A stretch of DNA of 64,000 nt from Citrobacter amalonaticus Y19 (GTDB lineage Bacteria; Pseudomonadota; Gammaproteobacteria; Enterobacterales; Enterobacteriaceae). The notes under the pieces were generated by a model. It saw only the letters and a program-made list of their open reading frames with translations. It was not told the origin of the DNA and did not search any database. This document shows, one piece after another, positions 1 to 8,860 of the stretch (positions within the stretch are counted from its first letter, which is position 1; every line of letters starts with the position of its first letter). A program made the translations under genes and the position numbers. The stretch lies in the NCBI RefSeq assembly GCF_000981805.1, contig NZ_CP011132.1, positions 2,170,001 through 2,234,000 on the forward strand. Reading direction: 5' to 3'.

Positions 1-1
1 T

Positions 2-448
2 GAGAAAGTGAAAGAAATGGTAGCGAAGGGCGAATCCCACGGTGCGCAGGTTATTACCGGTGGTAACGCCGACGCCAATGCGGAACAGGATTATTACCCC
101 CCTACCATTCTGAACAATGTTGCGGCAAATAATCCGGCATTTCTCGAAGAAATTTTCGGACCAGTACTGACCGTAACGCCTTTTGATACCCTGGAAGAAG
201 CGGCATATCTGGCGAACCTGCCGGGATATGGCCTGTCCAACAGCATCTGGTCGCAGGACATCACCACCTGTCTGCGTCTGGGTAAAAAGCTTCTCAGCGG
301 TACTGTATATGTCAATACGGCTATTGATGGCCAGCCGCAGTTTGCATTTGGCGGTTATAACAAGAGCGGCTATGGCCGTGAAATGGGTAAGCATGGATTC
401 GAAGAATTCACGCAGGTTAAAACCCTTTCAATCGATATCACACGTTAA
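2..448 (+). CDS. Aldehyde dehydrogenase, C-terminal part (truncated by window edge)
   Basis: This is the last 148 codons of an NAD(P)-dependent aldehyde dehydrogenase; the start and the catalytic cysteine lie to the left of the window. The visible part has the family hallmarks: the EEIFGPVL block, the GLSNSIWS segment, the FGGYNKSGYGRE block and the closing GFEEFTQVKTL. The enzyme would oxidise an aldehyde to the acid in the cytoplasm; the substrate cannot be told from this part. A sugar porter follows 75 bases downstream in the same direction, with a hairpin between them, so the two probably belong to one unit of the metabolic island. Confidence 0.9.
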   Translation, partial: EKVKEMVAKGESHGAQVITGGNADANAEQDYYPPTILNNVAANNPAFLEEIFGPVLTVTPFDTLEEAAYLANLPGYGLSNSIWSQDITTCLRLGKKLLSGTVYVNTAIDGQPQFAFGGYNKSGYGREMGKHGFEEFTQVKTLSIDITR

Positions 449-466
449 TTACCTGCCGTTAGACAC

Positions 467-488
467 TCCCCCGAATTGCGTCGGGGGA
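467..488 (+). terminator. Intergenic hairpin after aldehyde dehydrogenase
   Basis: An 8-bp perfect stem (tcccccga / tcggggga) with a 6-nt loop is followed by an A/T-rich run (tataaaaaat). There is no clear T tract on the coding strand, so it may be a weak terminator or an mRNA-stabilising hairpin that separates expression of the dehydrogenase and the porter. Confidence 0.5.
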
Positions 489-523
489 TATAAAAAATAA
501 TCTCTGATCCTGAGGGGACTGCT

Positions 524-1936
524 ATGAGTCAAACCCTGAGTAGTACAGTTGCGCCTAAAAATCGCTACGTGCAAATTACTGGCTTTCTTGCAGCATTAGG
601 AGGCCTTTTATTCGGCCTTGATGTCGGCGTTATTGCCGGGGCTTTACCCTTTATAGAGAAGGAGTTTCTTGTTAGCGATCACACGCTTGAATGGATAGTC
701 AGCGCATTGCTGGGCGGAGCGGCCATTGGCGCATTGCTTGCTGGTTGTTTCTCACCCGCTTTGGGTCGCAAAAAAGTATTGCTCTTCTCAGCAGTCATTT
801 TTCTACTCGGCGCTCTCTTCTGCGCGTTCGCCTGGTCTCCCGGTTCACTGATTTTAGCCCGATTCGTGCTAGGGCTCGCCGTCGGAGGGGCATCATTTAC
901 GGCTCCCGTGTACATATCAGAAGTCGCCCCCCGTCAGTATCGGGGCGCCATGATTTCCGTTTATCAGTTAATGGTCACCATCGGCATTCTCTGCGCATTT
1001 TTGTCTAATACTGCCCTGAGCTATTCTGGAAGCTGGCGATGGATGCTGGGTGTTATCGCTATCCCAGCAGCATTGTTCCTGATAGGCACCGCTCTATTAC
1101 CTGAAAGTCCACGCTGGCTACTGATGCGCAAGCGAGAGGTAGAAGCGAAATTGATCCTGCTTAAGCTTCGCAACAGTGAGAGTATTGTTGCAGATGAAAT
1201 CAGTGAAATTAACGAGCAACTACGCGTTCCACAGCAGGGCTGGTCGCTATTCAAGTCAAACAGCAATTTCCGCCGTTCGGTATGTCTGGGTATTCTGCTG
1301 CAGGTTATGCAGCAGCTTACAGGAATCAATGTCATCATCTATTATGCACCGCGCGTATTCGAGCTTGCAGGATATAGCGACACCACCATGCAAATGTGGG
1401 GGACGGTCATTGTAGGTGTTACTAACGTGCTTGCAACGTTTATAGCGGTAGGTTTTATCGATCGCTGGGGCAGAAAACCTATTCTTTATATCGGTTTCCT
1501 GGTAATGGCAGCGGGTCTGGGTATTCTTGGTTATCTCTTTGAATCCGGTCACACTGTAAGCGGTGCAATTATCCTGAGTGCGCTGGAGCAAAAGGTGGCA
1601 GTGCTGAGCCTTCTGGGCTTTATTGTTGGTTTTGCCATGTCGGCAGGACCTTTGGTATGGACGCTTTGCGCCGAAATCCAACCTATAAAAGGCCGTGATT
1701 TTGGTATCACTATCTCAACGATTACCAACTGGGTAGTTAACATGATGGTTGGTGCAACCTTCCTGACCTTACTTAATACGCTGGGCGGCGGTCAGACATT
1801 TATGCTTTATGCCGCAATGAATCTGTTCTTTATCATTCTGGTGGCGCTCTATGTCCCGGAAACAAAAGGCGAGTCGCTGGAAAATATTGAAAAACGGTTA
1901 CTCGAGGGCGTTGCGCTAAGAAAGCTAGGACGTTAA
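524..1936 (+). CDS. MFS sugar porter (AraE/GalP/XylE-like)
   Basis: A 470-residue inner-membrane proton/sugar symporter of the sugar porter branch of the major facilitator superfamily, the length normal for AraE and GalP. Visible signatures are GLDVGVIAGALPFI in helix 1, the loop 2-3 motif GRKKVL, PESPRWLL after helix 6, QQLTGINVIIYYAP in helix 7, the GRKPIL repeat and the C-terminal PETKGESLE. The ATG follows a GAGGGGACT ribosome site. The substrate (pentose, hexose or deoxysugar) cannot be settled from sequence alone. It sits beside an aldehyde dehydrogenase and ahead of a convergent ydcF gene. Confidence 0.9.
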   Translation: MSQTLSSTVAPKNRYVQITGFLAALGGLLFGLDVGVIAGALPFIEKEFLVSDHTLEWIVSALLGGAAIGALLAGCFSPALGRKKVLLFSAVIFLLGALFCAFAWSPGSLILARFVLGLAVGGASFTAPVYISEVAPRQYRGAMISVYQLMVTIGILCAFLSNTALSYSGSWRWMLGVIAIPAALFLIGTALLPESPRWLLMRKREVEAKLILLKLRNSESIVADEISEINEQLRVPQQGWSLFKSNSNFRRSVCLGILLQVMQQLTGINVIIYYAPRVFELAGYSDTTMQMWGTVIVGVTNVLATFIAVGFIDRWGRKPILYIGFLVMAAGLGILGYLFESGHTVSGAIILSALEQKVAVLSLLGFIVGFAMSAGPLVWTLCAEIQPIKGRDFGITISTITNWVVNMMVGATFLTLLNTLGGGQTFMLYAAMNLFFIILVALYVPETKGESLENIEKRLLEGVALRKLGR

Positions 1937-1942
1937 CCACAC

Positions 1943-1974
1943 CACAGGCACGCTACGCTGACTGCGTGCCTGTG
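1943..1974. terminator. Bidirectional terminator between sugar porter and ydcF-like gene
   Basis: A perfect 11-bp stem (cacaggcacgc / gcgtgcctgtg) with a 10-nt loop lies between two convergent genes and is followed by attttc. Its position and symmetry suit an intrinsic terminator. Confidence 0.7.
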
Positions 1975-1987
1975 ATTTTCCATGCGC

Positions 1988-2767
1988 TTAACGGACTATC
2001 CCAGCCAGATTAGTACAATACGTGAGTCGCTGCCACGCCTCTTCCACTGCGTCTGGAACCGTAACATGACCAATAAAACCGGCTCCTTTCGGCCCATATC
2101 CACCAGCATCATCACGCAATCGCTTCACTTCGCCCAGGGTCATGGATATATAGCGATTGAGATCCCAAACTCCTGGGAGCTGGCCCCCAGTAATCATATA
2201 CCGCCCATTGACCTGTTTCAGTTTCGGCTTAAAGACCGGCCAGTTAATAAAATTTGCTGACAGATTTTGCTGTTGCCAGCAAAAGCGAAAAGACTCATAA
2301 GTACGCCGCTGCATCAATGGGTCTTGGACTAGTATGACATTCTGTGCCGTTAATTTTTCTTTCAAAATGAGATTACGTGTGAATAAAGCATTGAGGCCAC
2401 AATTAGTTGATTTATCCTCAAGATAAATTTTATCCGCACCAATACCAAAAACCATCTTCGCAATGTCAGCCAGAATTTTAGCTTCACTGTCATTTAACGA
2501 ATATTTCAATGAGGCTGAGATATAAGCATTGCATTTTACCGCCTCTTTCAGTAATTCGGTTGAATGCCCTATTCCGCCACTAAAGATCACCGGAATATCA
2601 GCATTAGCGGCAAAATTCACCGCACCAACAATATTAGGCATGATCGCATGACCAGCAAGAATAAGCATCTCGGGTTGAAGATTATCCTGGGAGGAAAAGT
2701 CATCAATGGAAAGCCAGTCAGAAATTGTATTCAAGTCCTTTACCGTAGGATCGGTTAGCTTCATCAT
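1988..2767 (-). CDS. YdcF-like protein (DUF218)
   Basis: A 259-residue protein of the YdcF/DUF218 family. It has the family signatures MLILAGHAIMP near residue 34, the FSGGIGHST loop, an EDKSTNCGLNA block, VQDPLMQRRT and the RLRDDAGGYGPKG C-terminal motif, which closely parallel my memory of E. coli YdcF (266 residues). YdcF binds S-adenosylmethionine in structural work, but its physiological role is unknown. There is no signal peptide, so it is probably cytoplasmic. It reads convergently to the porter and lies downstream of the transketolase in the same direction, so it might be read through from that operon. Confidence 0.85.
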   Translation of the reverse strand: MMKLTDPTVKDLNTISDWLSIDDFSSQDNLQPEMLILAGHAIMPNIVGAVNFAANADIPVIFSGGIGHSTELLKEAVKCNAYISASLKYSLNDSEAKILADIAKMVFGIGADKIYLEDKSTNCGLNALFTRNLILKEKLTAQNVILVQDPLMQRRTYESFRFCWQQQNLSANFINWPVFKPKLKQVNGRYMITGGQLPGVWDLNRYISMTLGEVKRLRDDAGGYGPKGAGFIGHVTVPDAVEEAWQRLTYCTNLAGIVR

Positions 2768-2790
2768 TTATTTTCGCTCGAATCACTAAT

Positions 2791-2811
2791 GCAGCCATAG
2801 TCTATGGCTGC
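2791..2811 (-). terminator. Hairpin between transketolase and ydcF-like gene
   Basis: A perfect 9-bp stem (gcagccata / tatggctgc) with a 3-nt loop lies in the 67-nt gap. It probably ends or dampens transcription from the deoC-tal-tkt operon before the ydcF-like gene. The T run after it is poor, so strength is uncertain. Confidence 0.5.
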
Positions 2812-2834
2812 ATTATTATTGAATAGCTAATTCA

Positions 2835-4841
2835 TTAATTCAGCAATGTTTTAGCCTGGGAATAAACATTCTCTACGGTAATATTGAAATGCTTATACAG
2901 CTGGTCGGCCGGTGCTGATTCACCAAAGGTGGTCATGCCAACAATAGCGCCGTTCAGGCCCACGTATTTGAACCAGTAGTCAGCGATGCCCGCTTCCACT
3001 GCTACGCGAGCAGAGACGGCTTTCGGCAGCACGGCTTCACGGTAAGCCGCATCCTGCTTGTCGAATGCATCAGTGGACGGCATGGAAACAACGCGCGCCT
3101 TCACGCCTTCGGCAGTCAGTTTTTCGTAAGCGGCAACCGCCAGCTCCACTTCAGAACCTGTAGCGATGAAGATCAGCTCCGGCTGGCCAGCGCAATCCTT
3201 CAGCACGTAACCGCCGCGTGCGACGTTCGCCAGCTGCTCTTCGGTACGTTCCTGCTGCGCCAGGTTCTGACGGGAGAGGATCAGCGCGGTCGGGCCGTCC
3301 TGACGCTCGACACCATATTTCCAGGCCACTGCAGACTCCACCTGGTCACACGGACGCCATGTGGACATGTTCGGGGTCACGCGCAGGGAAGCAACCTGCT
3401 CTACAGGCTGGTGCGTCGGGCCGTCTTCGCCCAGACCAATGGAGTCGTGGGTATACACCATCACCTGACGCTGCTTCATGAGAGCCGCCATACGCACCGC
3501 GTTACGCGCGTATTCCACAAACATCAGGAAGGTGGAGGTGTACGGCAGGAAGCCGCCGTGCAGCGCGATACCGTTAGCGATCGCAGTCATACCGAATTCA
3601 CGCACGCCATAGTGGATGTAGTTACCGGCAGTGTCTTCGTTAATCGGCTTAGAACCGGACCACAGGGTCAGGTTGGACGGCGCCAGGTCAGCAGAACCGC
3701 CGAGGAATTCCGGCAGCAGCGGGCCAAACGCTTCAATCGCGTTCTGCGATGCTTTACGGCTGGCGATTTTCGCCGGATTCGCCTGCAGCTTAGCGATGAA
3801 CTCATTCGCTTTCGCATCGAAGCCAGACGGCATATCGCCTTTCATACGACGGGTGAATTCTGCCGCTTCCTGCGGGAAGGCTTTGGCCCAGGCAGCGAAT
3901 TTTTCGTTCCACGCGGACTCTTTTGCCTGACCGGCTTCTTTCGCATCCCATTGAGCATAGATATCAGACGGGATTTCAAAGGCCGGGTGTTTCCAGCCCA
4001 AAACTTCGCGGGTCAGCGCGATTTCAGCATCACCCAGCGGTGCGCCGTGGGAGTCATGGGAGCCCTGTTTGTTCGGCGAACCGAAACCGATGATGGTTTT
4101 ACACATCAGCAGGGACGGTTTGTCGGTAACTGCGCGCGCTTCTTCCACTGCGCGTTTAATCGCCTCAGCATCGTGGCCGTCCACGCCGCGCACCACGTGC
4201 CAGCCGTAAGCTTCAAAACGCTTCGCGGTGTCGTCGGTGAACCAGCCTTCAACGTGACCGTCAATGGAGATGCCGTTGTCGTCATAGAAAGCGACCAGTT
4301 TACCCAGTTTCAGGGTACCGGCCAGGGAGCATACCTCGTGAGAGATACCTTCCATCATGCAGCCGTCGCCCATAAAGACGTACGTAAAGTGGTCAACAAT
4401 GTCATGGCCCGGGCGGTTGAACTGCGCAGACAGGGTTTTCTCCGCAATAGCCATACCTACCGCATTGGCAATCCCCTGCCCCAGCGGTCCGGTGGTGGTT
4501 TCGACACCCGGGGTGTAACCCACTTCCGGGTGGCCCGGCGTTTTAGAATGCAACTGGCGGAAACTCTGCAAATCGTTCAGCGAAACATCGTAGCCCGTCA
4601 GATGCAGCAGGCTGTAAATCAGCATCGAGCCGTGACCGTTGGAGAGAATAAAGCGGTCACGATCGGCCCATTCCGGGTTGTTCGGGTTATGGCGCAGGAA
4701 GTCCCGCCACAGGACCTCCGCAATATCCGCCATCCCCATAGGCGCACCGGGGTGACCAGAGTTTGCCTTCTGCACCGCGTCCATGCTCAGCGCACGCAGC
4801 GCATTGGCGCACAGTCGGCGGGTATTATTTGTTGTGTTCAT
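2835..4841 (-). CDS. tkt: Transketolase (TktB-like)
   Basis: A 668-residue thiamine-diphosphate enzyme of the pentose phosphate pathway, which moves two-carbon ketol units between sugar phosphates in the cytoplasm. The N-terminal domain has KANSGHPGAPMGMAD, TTTGPLGQG and the ThDP/metal motif GDGCMMEGISHE. The pyrimidine domain has HYGVREFGMTAIANG, THDSIGLGEDGPTHQP and WRPCD. I place the start at the ATG at 4841, preceded by GGGGAA; an in-frame start 5 codons upstream is also possible. It follows a transaldolase gene by 18 bases, the same order as E. coli talA-tktB, so it is probably an extra copy beside the housekeeping enzyme. Confidence 0.95.
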   Translation of the reverse strand: MNTTNNTRRLCANALRALSMDAVQKANSGHPGAPMGMADIAEVLWRDFLRHNPNNPEWADRDRFILSNGHGSMLIYSLLHLTGYDVSLNDLQSFRQLHSKTPGHPEVGYTPGVETTTGPLGQGIANAVGMAIAEKTLSAQFNRPGHDIVDHFTYVFMGDGCMMEGISHEVCSLAGTLKLGKLVAFYDDNGISIDGHVEGWFTDDTAKRFEAYGWHVVRGVDGHDAEAIKRAVEEARAVTDKPSLLMCKTIIGFGSPNKQGSHDSHGAPLGDAEIALTREVLGWKHPAFEIPSDIYAQWDAKEAGQAKESAWNEKFAAWAKAFPQEAAEFTRRMKGDMPSGFDAKANEFIAKLQANPAKIASRKASQNAIEAFGPLLPEFLGGSADLAPSNLTLWSGSKPINEDTAGNYIHYGVREFGMTAIANGIALHGGFLPYTSTFLMFVEYARNAVRMAALMKQRQVMVYTHDSIGLGEDGPTHQPVEQVASLRVTPNMSTWRPCDQVESAVAWKYGVERQDGPTALILSRQNLAQQERTEEQLANVARGGYVLKDCAGQPELIFIATGSEVELAVAAYEKLTAEGVKARVVSMPSTDAFDKQDAAYREAVLPKAVSARVAVEAGIADYWFKYVGLNGAIVGMTTFGESAPADQLYKHFNITVENVYSQAKTLLN

Positions 4842-4859
4842 CAGGATATTCCCCACGCC

Positions 4860-5810
4860 TTACAGCATCTGTCGGATCTGGTTTTCCAGTTTGACCTGGT
4901 CGACCGCAAACAACCGGATACCTTCTGCCAGTTTTTCCACCGCCATCGGATCCTGATGGTGCTGCCAGAGGAATTCTGCCGGGGTCATCGGGCTGGGACG
5001 CGTTTCAGTGACGCAACCGGGTACCAGTTGGCGGGTCAACGCGCCTTCGCTGGCAGCCAGCTCATCAAGCAGCGCCGGAGAGATAGTCAAACGATCGCAG
5101 CCTGCCAGTGCCTGGATCTGCTCAATGCGGCGGAAACTGGCGCCCATCACCACGGTGTCGTAGCCGTGGGACTTGTAGTACTGATAAATCTGACGTACGG
5201 AAACCACGCCTGGATCACTGTCCACCTGATACTCCGCCTGCGCCTGATTTTTCTGATACCAGTCGTAAATACGCCCGACAAACGGCGAGATTAAAAAGAC
5301 GCCCGCTTCGGCACAGGCCCGTGCCTGAGCAAAAGAGAACAGCAGGGTCAGGTTGCAGTTGATGCCGCTTTTCTCCAGCTCTTCAGCAGCGCGAATGCCC
5401 TCCCAGGTGGCGGCAAGCTTGATTAAAATACGCTCTGGACCGACACCGTTCTTTTCGTACATCTGGATAAGTTTGCGCGCTTTCGACACGCACATCCCGC
5501 GATCCCAGGCAAATCGGGCATCGACTTCTGTCGAGATACGCCCCGGTACGTGGCGCAGAACTTCGGTACCGATATCCACCGCCACCTGATCGCAGGCGTT
5601 AATCAGCTGAGTTTCCGCGCTACCGCCCTGCTGGCGAGCTTTGCCGATAGCGTCGGCAATCAGCGCCTGATACTGCGGCAGCTGTGCGGCCTTGAGCACC
5701 AGCGAAGGGTTAGTCGTGGCATCCTGAGGGGCAAATTTTTTAATCGATTCAATATCACCGGTATCGGCGACAACCGTGGTGTATTTTTTCAGCTCGTCTA
5801 ATTGGCTCAT
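4860..5810 (-). CDS. tal: Transaldolase (TalA/TalB type)
   Basis: A 316-residue class I transaldolase, exactly the TalA length, which transfers a dihydroxyacetone unit from a ketose phosphate to an aldose phosphate through a Schiff base. Visible features are the N-terminal TTVVADTGDIESI, DATTNPSL, the STEVDARF strand, the active-site lysine in RILIKLAATWEG, NLTLLFSFAQA and FLISPFVGRIYDWY. The ATG at 5810 fits the TalA N-terminus; longer upstream readings have no family match. It lies between deoC and transketolase in an apparent operon. It is the full-length transaldolase, not the short fructose-6-phosphate aldolase (FSA) form. Confidence 0.95.
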   Translation of the reverse strand: MSQLDELKKYTTVVADTGDIESIKKFAPQDATTNPSLVLKAAQLPQYQALIADAIGKARQQGGSAETQLINACDQVAVDIGTEVLRHVPGRISTEVDARFAWDRGMCVSKARKLIQMYEKNGVGPERILIKLAATWEGIRAAEELEKSGINCNLTLLFSFAQARACAEAGVFLISPFVGRIYDWYQKNQAQAEYQVDSDPGVVSVRQIYQYYKSHGYDTVVMGASFRRIEQIQALAGCDRLTISPALLDELAASEGALTRQLVPGCVTETRPSPMTPAEFLWQHHQDPMAVEKLAEGIRLFAVDQVKLENQIRQML

Positions 5811-5874
5811 GATTATCGTCCTGGGTAAGAGGTAAAACAGGCCTGGGAACGCCAGCGGCATCCCAGGCGGGCAA

Positions 5875-6618
5875 TCAGTAAGAACTTTTAGAATCGGCGC
5901 TGGTACTCTGAGCACTTAGACCCAGCACTTCCGGAGTGGAACGGTAGCCAATCCCCATCCGGTCGATGCCCATATCAATCAGTTGCAGGAAGTGTTCGCG
6001 GGTGCGAATGCAACCAGATCCTTTAACCTTGCAGCGACCTTCTGCTGCTTTCATCATGACGGCAATAATTTCAGGCGTTGCCCCTTTGCTTTCCCCGCCG
6101 GTATAGAAGCCGGTTGAGGTTTTCACGAAATCAACCCCGGCGCGGCAGGAGTATTCTGTCGCTTTTGCTACCTGCTCAGCGGTCAGCGCATCAGTCTCGA
6201 AAATGACTTTCACCAGCGAGCCGTGGCGATGAGCAACATCCACAACCGCACGAATATCCTGTTCAAACTCTTCCCACATGCCGCTACGGATAAAGCCGTA
6301 GTTAGCGACAATATCCAGGTCTTCTACATCGCCCTGATTACAGATAACCTCGGCCTGCGCCGCTTTGGATGCTGTTGAAGATGCACCAAATGGGAAGTCG
6401 CAGACGACGCAAATACCCGTTCCCGTGCCTTTACACATTTCGCGGGCAACATCCAGGTACGCAGGATTAATGCAAACCGTTTTGCATTTGTAATCAATCC
6501 CTTCCTGAATGTATTTGCGGACTTCTTGCAGGGTAAACTCAGGTTTCAGCACCGACTGGTCAATGTACTGGCCCAATTCAGCAGGGGTCATATCAGCAGC
6601 TTTTTTATTCGGTTTCAT
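5875..6618 (-). CDS. deoC: Deoxyribose-phosphate aldolase
   Basis: A 247-residue class I aldolase that cleaves 2-deoxyribose 5-phosphate to acetaldehyde and glyceraldehyde 3-phosphate. The proton-relay region (FETDALT after VKVI) and the Schiff-base lysine in DFVKTSTGF are present, as are the CDFPFGAS and IRTREHF segments. The ATG has an AAAAGGAA ribosome site. It is the first gene of the deoC-tal-tkt operon and has a GntR-type operator about 36 bases upstream of the start. Its position away from deoA, deoB and deoD suggests that it serves the island pathway, not nucleoside salvage; that link is inference. Confidence 0.93.
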   Translation of the reverse strand: MKPNKKAADMTPAELGQYIDQSVLKPEFTLQEVRKYIQEGIDYKCKTVCINPAYLDVAREMCKGTGTGICVVCDFPFGASSTASKAAQAEVICNQGDVEDLDIVANYGFIRSGMWEEFEQDIRAVVDVAHRHGSLVKVIFETDALTAEQVAKATEYSCRAGVDFVKTSTGFYTGGESKGATPEIIAVMMKAAEGRCKVKGSGCIRTREHFLQLIDMGIDRMGIGYRSTPEVLGLSAQSTSADSKSSY

Positions 6619-6653
6619 AGCATGGTTCCTTTTAAGTGCATGTTTGTCTCATT

Positions 6654-6666
6654 TGTATGATACATA
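6654..6666. promoter_or_regulatory. Predicted GntR/UTRA operator before deoC-tal-tkt
   Basis: The sequence TGTATGATACATA lies about 36 bases upstream of the deoC start. The same 13 bases occur exactly, on the opposite strand, before the gntR gene (7680-7692), and a close variant lies before the PTS operon (14997-15009). Its core GTATGATAC is an inverted repeat. Sharing among these promoters points to the adjacent GntR/UTRA protein as the binding factor. Confidence 0.65.
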
Positions 6667-6814
6667 CTATGCAATAGAAACTACCCACTCTGGGTTGATC
6701 CAGATCAGATTTTTGCAACGATCCCGGTATAAAAGATTGAAAATGGAAGGCAGGCTGCATACTAAGCAGAAGAGCTGGCGCAGAAATGAATTAAGTAGAT
6801 AGGTTTTGGGTAAA

Positions 6815-6831
6815 AGGGCCAGAACGGCCCT
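6815..6831 (-). terminator. Intrinsic terminator of the gntR gene
   Basis: A short GC-rich stem (agggcc / ggccct) with a 5-nt loop overlaps the gntR stop codon and, read on the minus strand, runs into TTTT. It fits a rho-independent terminator. Confidence 0.6.
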
Positions 6832-7648
6832 AACGTTTTAGATGACGGGAAAAATCTATTCTCGACTTGCCCGCATTTTGATTGGCATTAAAAAGATCGA
6901 TTCTGAAACTACATTTATCAGCCCGAGTTACTGATGTAGTGTATTCAAATACAAAACCCGTTTCGAGGAAGGAAATGCGCTCTATCTGATAGCCCGCCAT
7001 TACTTTATCGTTGCATTGTAAATGGTGTGCAGCTGGTTTATTAATGATGATGGCATCTATATTTTCTGTAGCATGTGCGATATTCAGTCCAAACTGGTTT
7101 TTCAGCACATCATAAAGAGAACTTGCTTCAAAATCATGCAGCTCTATGCCCTGGCAGAGATTATAGGGAATCGCCGTCGTTTCAAGCAGTAACGGCGTGT
7201 CGTCACCATAGCGAACACGCTTGAGCAGAAAGATTTTCCGCTGCCCTTCTGGAAGGTTCAATTTGGTTGCGATGACTTCATCAGCCTCAATAATCGCAGA
7301 TTGCAACACTACCGAGTGGGGTTTAATTCCCTGCTCGCGCATACTATCGGAAAAATTATACAGCGAGTTTAATTTGCGATTAATTTTCTTATCCGCAATA
7401 AATGAACCTTTACCACGCTGACGAACGATAAGCCCCTCTTCCAGGAGCTCATTCATTGCCAGCCTGACAGTGGTTCGGCTAATTTTCAAAATATCACATA
7501 GTTCGTTTTCAGTTACCATTTTGTCATTCACCCGGAATACACCGAGTCGAACCTGATGCCTGATAAAAGAGGCTAACTGAGAGTACATTGACGTTCCGGC
7601 ATCATCATTGAAGCGAAAGTTCTCTTTGATATAGAGTCCCGTGTCCAT
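6830..7648 (-). CDS. GntR-family transcriptional regulator with UTRA domain (regulon 1)
   Basis: A 272-residue regulator of the HutC/GntR type. The winged-helix domain is in about residues 15-90 (SQLASFIRHQVRLGVF, ENELCDILKISRTTVRLAMNEL, VRQRGKGSFIA). It is followed by a UTRA effector domain that in this family usually binds a sugar phosphate or similar ligand. The same operator-like sequence occurs before this gene, before deoC and before the PTS operon, so it is probably the local and self-acting repressor of the glycyl radical/PTS regulon. The ligand would then be a pathway intermediate. Confidence 0.9.
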   Translation of the reverse strand: MDTGLYIKENFRFNDDAGTSMYSQLASFIRHQVRLGVFRVNDKMVTENELCDILKISRTTVRLAMNELLEEGLIVRQRGKGSFIADKKINRKLNSLYNFSDSMREQGIKPHSVVLQSAIIEADEVIATKLNLPEGQRKIFLLKRVRYGDDTPLLLETTAIPYNLCQGIELHDFEASSLYDVLKNQFGLNIAHATENIDAIIINKPAAHHLQCNDKVMAGYQIERISFLETGFVFEYTTSVTRADKCSFRIDLFNANQNAGKSRIDFSRHLKR

Positions 7649-7679
7649 AGATTTCCTGTAATGTTAAAAATATGCTTTA

Positions 7680-7692
7680 TATGTATCATACA
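7680..7692. promoter_or_regulatory. Predicted operator before gntR (autoregulation)
   Basis: TATGTATCATACA lies 32 bases upstream of the gntR start and is the exact reverse complement of the site before deoC. Confidence 0.65.
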
Positions 7693-7769
7693 ATACATAG
7701 TGCAAGCAGGAAACCGGAACGGCGAAAAGGAGGAGTTTCCTCCTCCTGTGTCACAGTATCGGCCCAAGG

Positions 7770-8779
7770 TTAACGACGCAGATCGATAACCATGCGACCG
7801 CGAATTTTTCCCTGCTCCATCTCGCTAAAGATAGCATTGATATCGTCCAGTGGACGTAATGCCACTTTCGGTACAACTTTACCTTCTGCTGCAAACTGGA
7901 AAGCCTCAGTCAAATCCTGGCGAGTACCAACCAGGGAGCCGACAACCTGAATACCATCCAGCACCAGCCGGGGAATATCCAGATTCATTGCCTCAGGTGG
8001 TAATCCCACCGCAACCACACGGCCACCGGCGCGTACCGCATCAACCGCAGAGTTGAACGCAGCTTTCGCCACTGCGGTGACTACCGCCGCATGAGCGCCA
8101 CCAGTTTTCTCCTGCACTATTTTAGCCGCATCTTCGCTGCGTGAATTGATAGTCAGATCGGCGCCCATCTCCGCCGCCAGTCTCAGTTGCTCATCGTTGA
8201 CATCCAGCGCAACAACTTTAGCGTTGAAGACATTCTTCGCATATTGCAGAGCCAGGTTGCCCAACCCACCAAGACCGTAAATTGCGATCCACTGGCCGGG
8301 TTTGATATTCGATACCTTGACCGCTTTGTAAGTAGTAACGCCTGCACAGGTGATACTGCTGGCAGCAGCCGAGTCGAGCCCGTCCGGCACTTTAACCGAA
8401 TAGTCGGCGGTGACAATACATTCTTCTGCCATACCGCCATCAACGCTGTACCCGGCATTTTTCACAGAACGGCAGAGCGTTTCATTGCCGCTGTTACAAT
8501 ACTCACAATGGCCGCATCCCTCGAAGAACCATGCAACGCTCGCGCGCTCGCCAGGCTTTAGAGATGTGACTCCCGGGCCGACTTCTTTCACAATCCAACA
8601 CCTTCATGGCCGAGGATCACCCCGGTCTTGTCGCCAAAATCACCGTTTTTTACATGCAGATCGGTATGACACACACCACAGCACTCCATTTTAAGTAGAG
8701 CCTCACCATGTCTCAGTGGACGCAGCGTTTTTTCGGTGACATTTACCTGATGGTCATGAGTGACGACAGCAGCCTTCAT
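7770..8779 (-). pseudogene. adhP: AdhP-like zinc alcohol dehydrogenase, split by a one-base frameshift
   Basis: Two minus-strand frames (8588-8779 and 7770-8591) together give a complete protein close to E. coli AdhP, the propanol-preferring NAD-dependent alcohol dehydrogenase. The first 63 codons carry the catalytic zinc region (CGVCHTD, GHEG). After a single missing base near 8592 the other frame continues with the structural zinc cysteines (CGHCEYC...C), the Rossmann motif YGLGGLGNLA and the usual C-terminus. As written, translation would stop after 63 residues. It lies downstream of the glycyl radical enzyme, where an enzyme reducing a small aldehyde or ketone would be expected. Either it is inactivated, or the base loss is a sequencing error. 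Confidence 0.88.
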
Positions 8780-8809
8780 TTTTTTTCCTTAACAATCTAT
8801 TGAATGAAA

Positions 8810-8830
8810 AACCGGGAATTTCACCCGGTT
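8810..8830 (-). terminator. Terminator/attenuator between glycyl radical enzyme and adhP
   Basis: A 7-bp stem (aaccggg / cccggtt) with a 7-nt loop, followed on the minus strand by TTTTT, lies in the 81-nt gap. It would reduce or end transcription before the adhP-like gene. Confidence 0.65.
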
Positions 8831-8860
8831 TAATTGATCTTCAAACCTGGCACTAATCCC

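Noticed and set aside
3411..5294. A 627-codon open frame on the plus strand over transketolase and transaldolase
   Set aside because: It is the antisense shadow of two well-supported genes; composition (many R, H, V) is typical of a mirrored frame and no family is recognisable.
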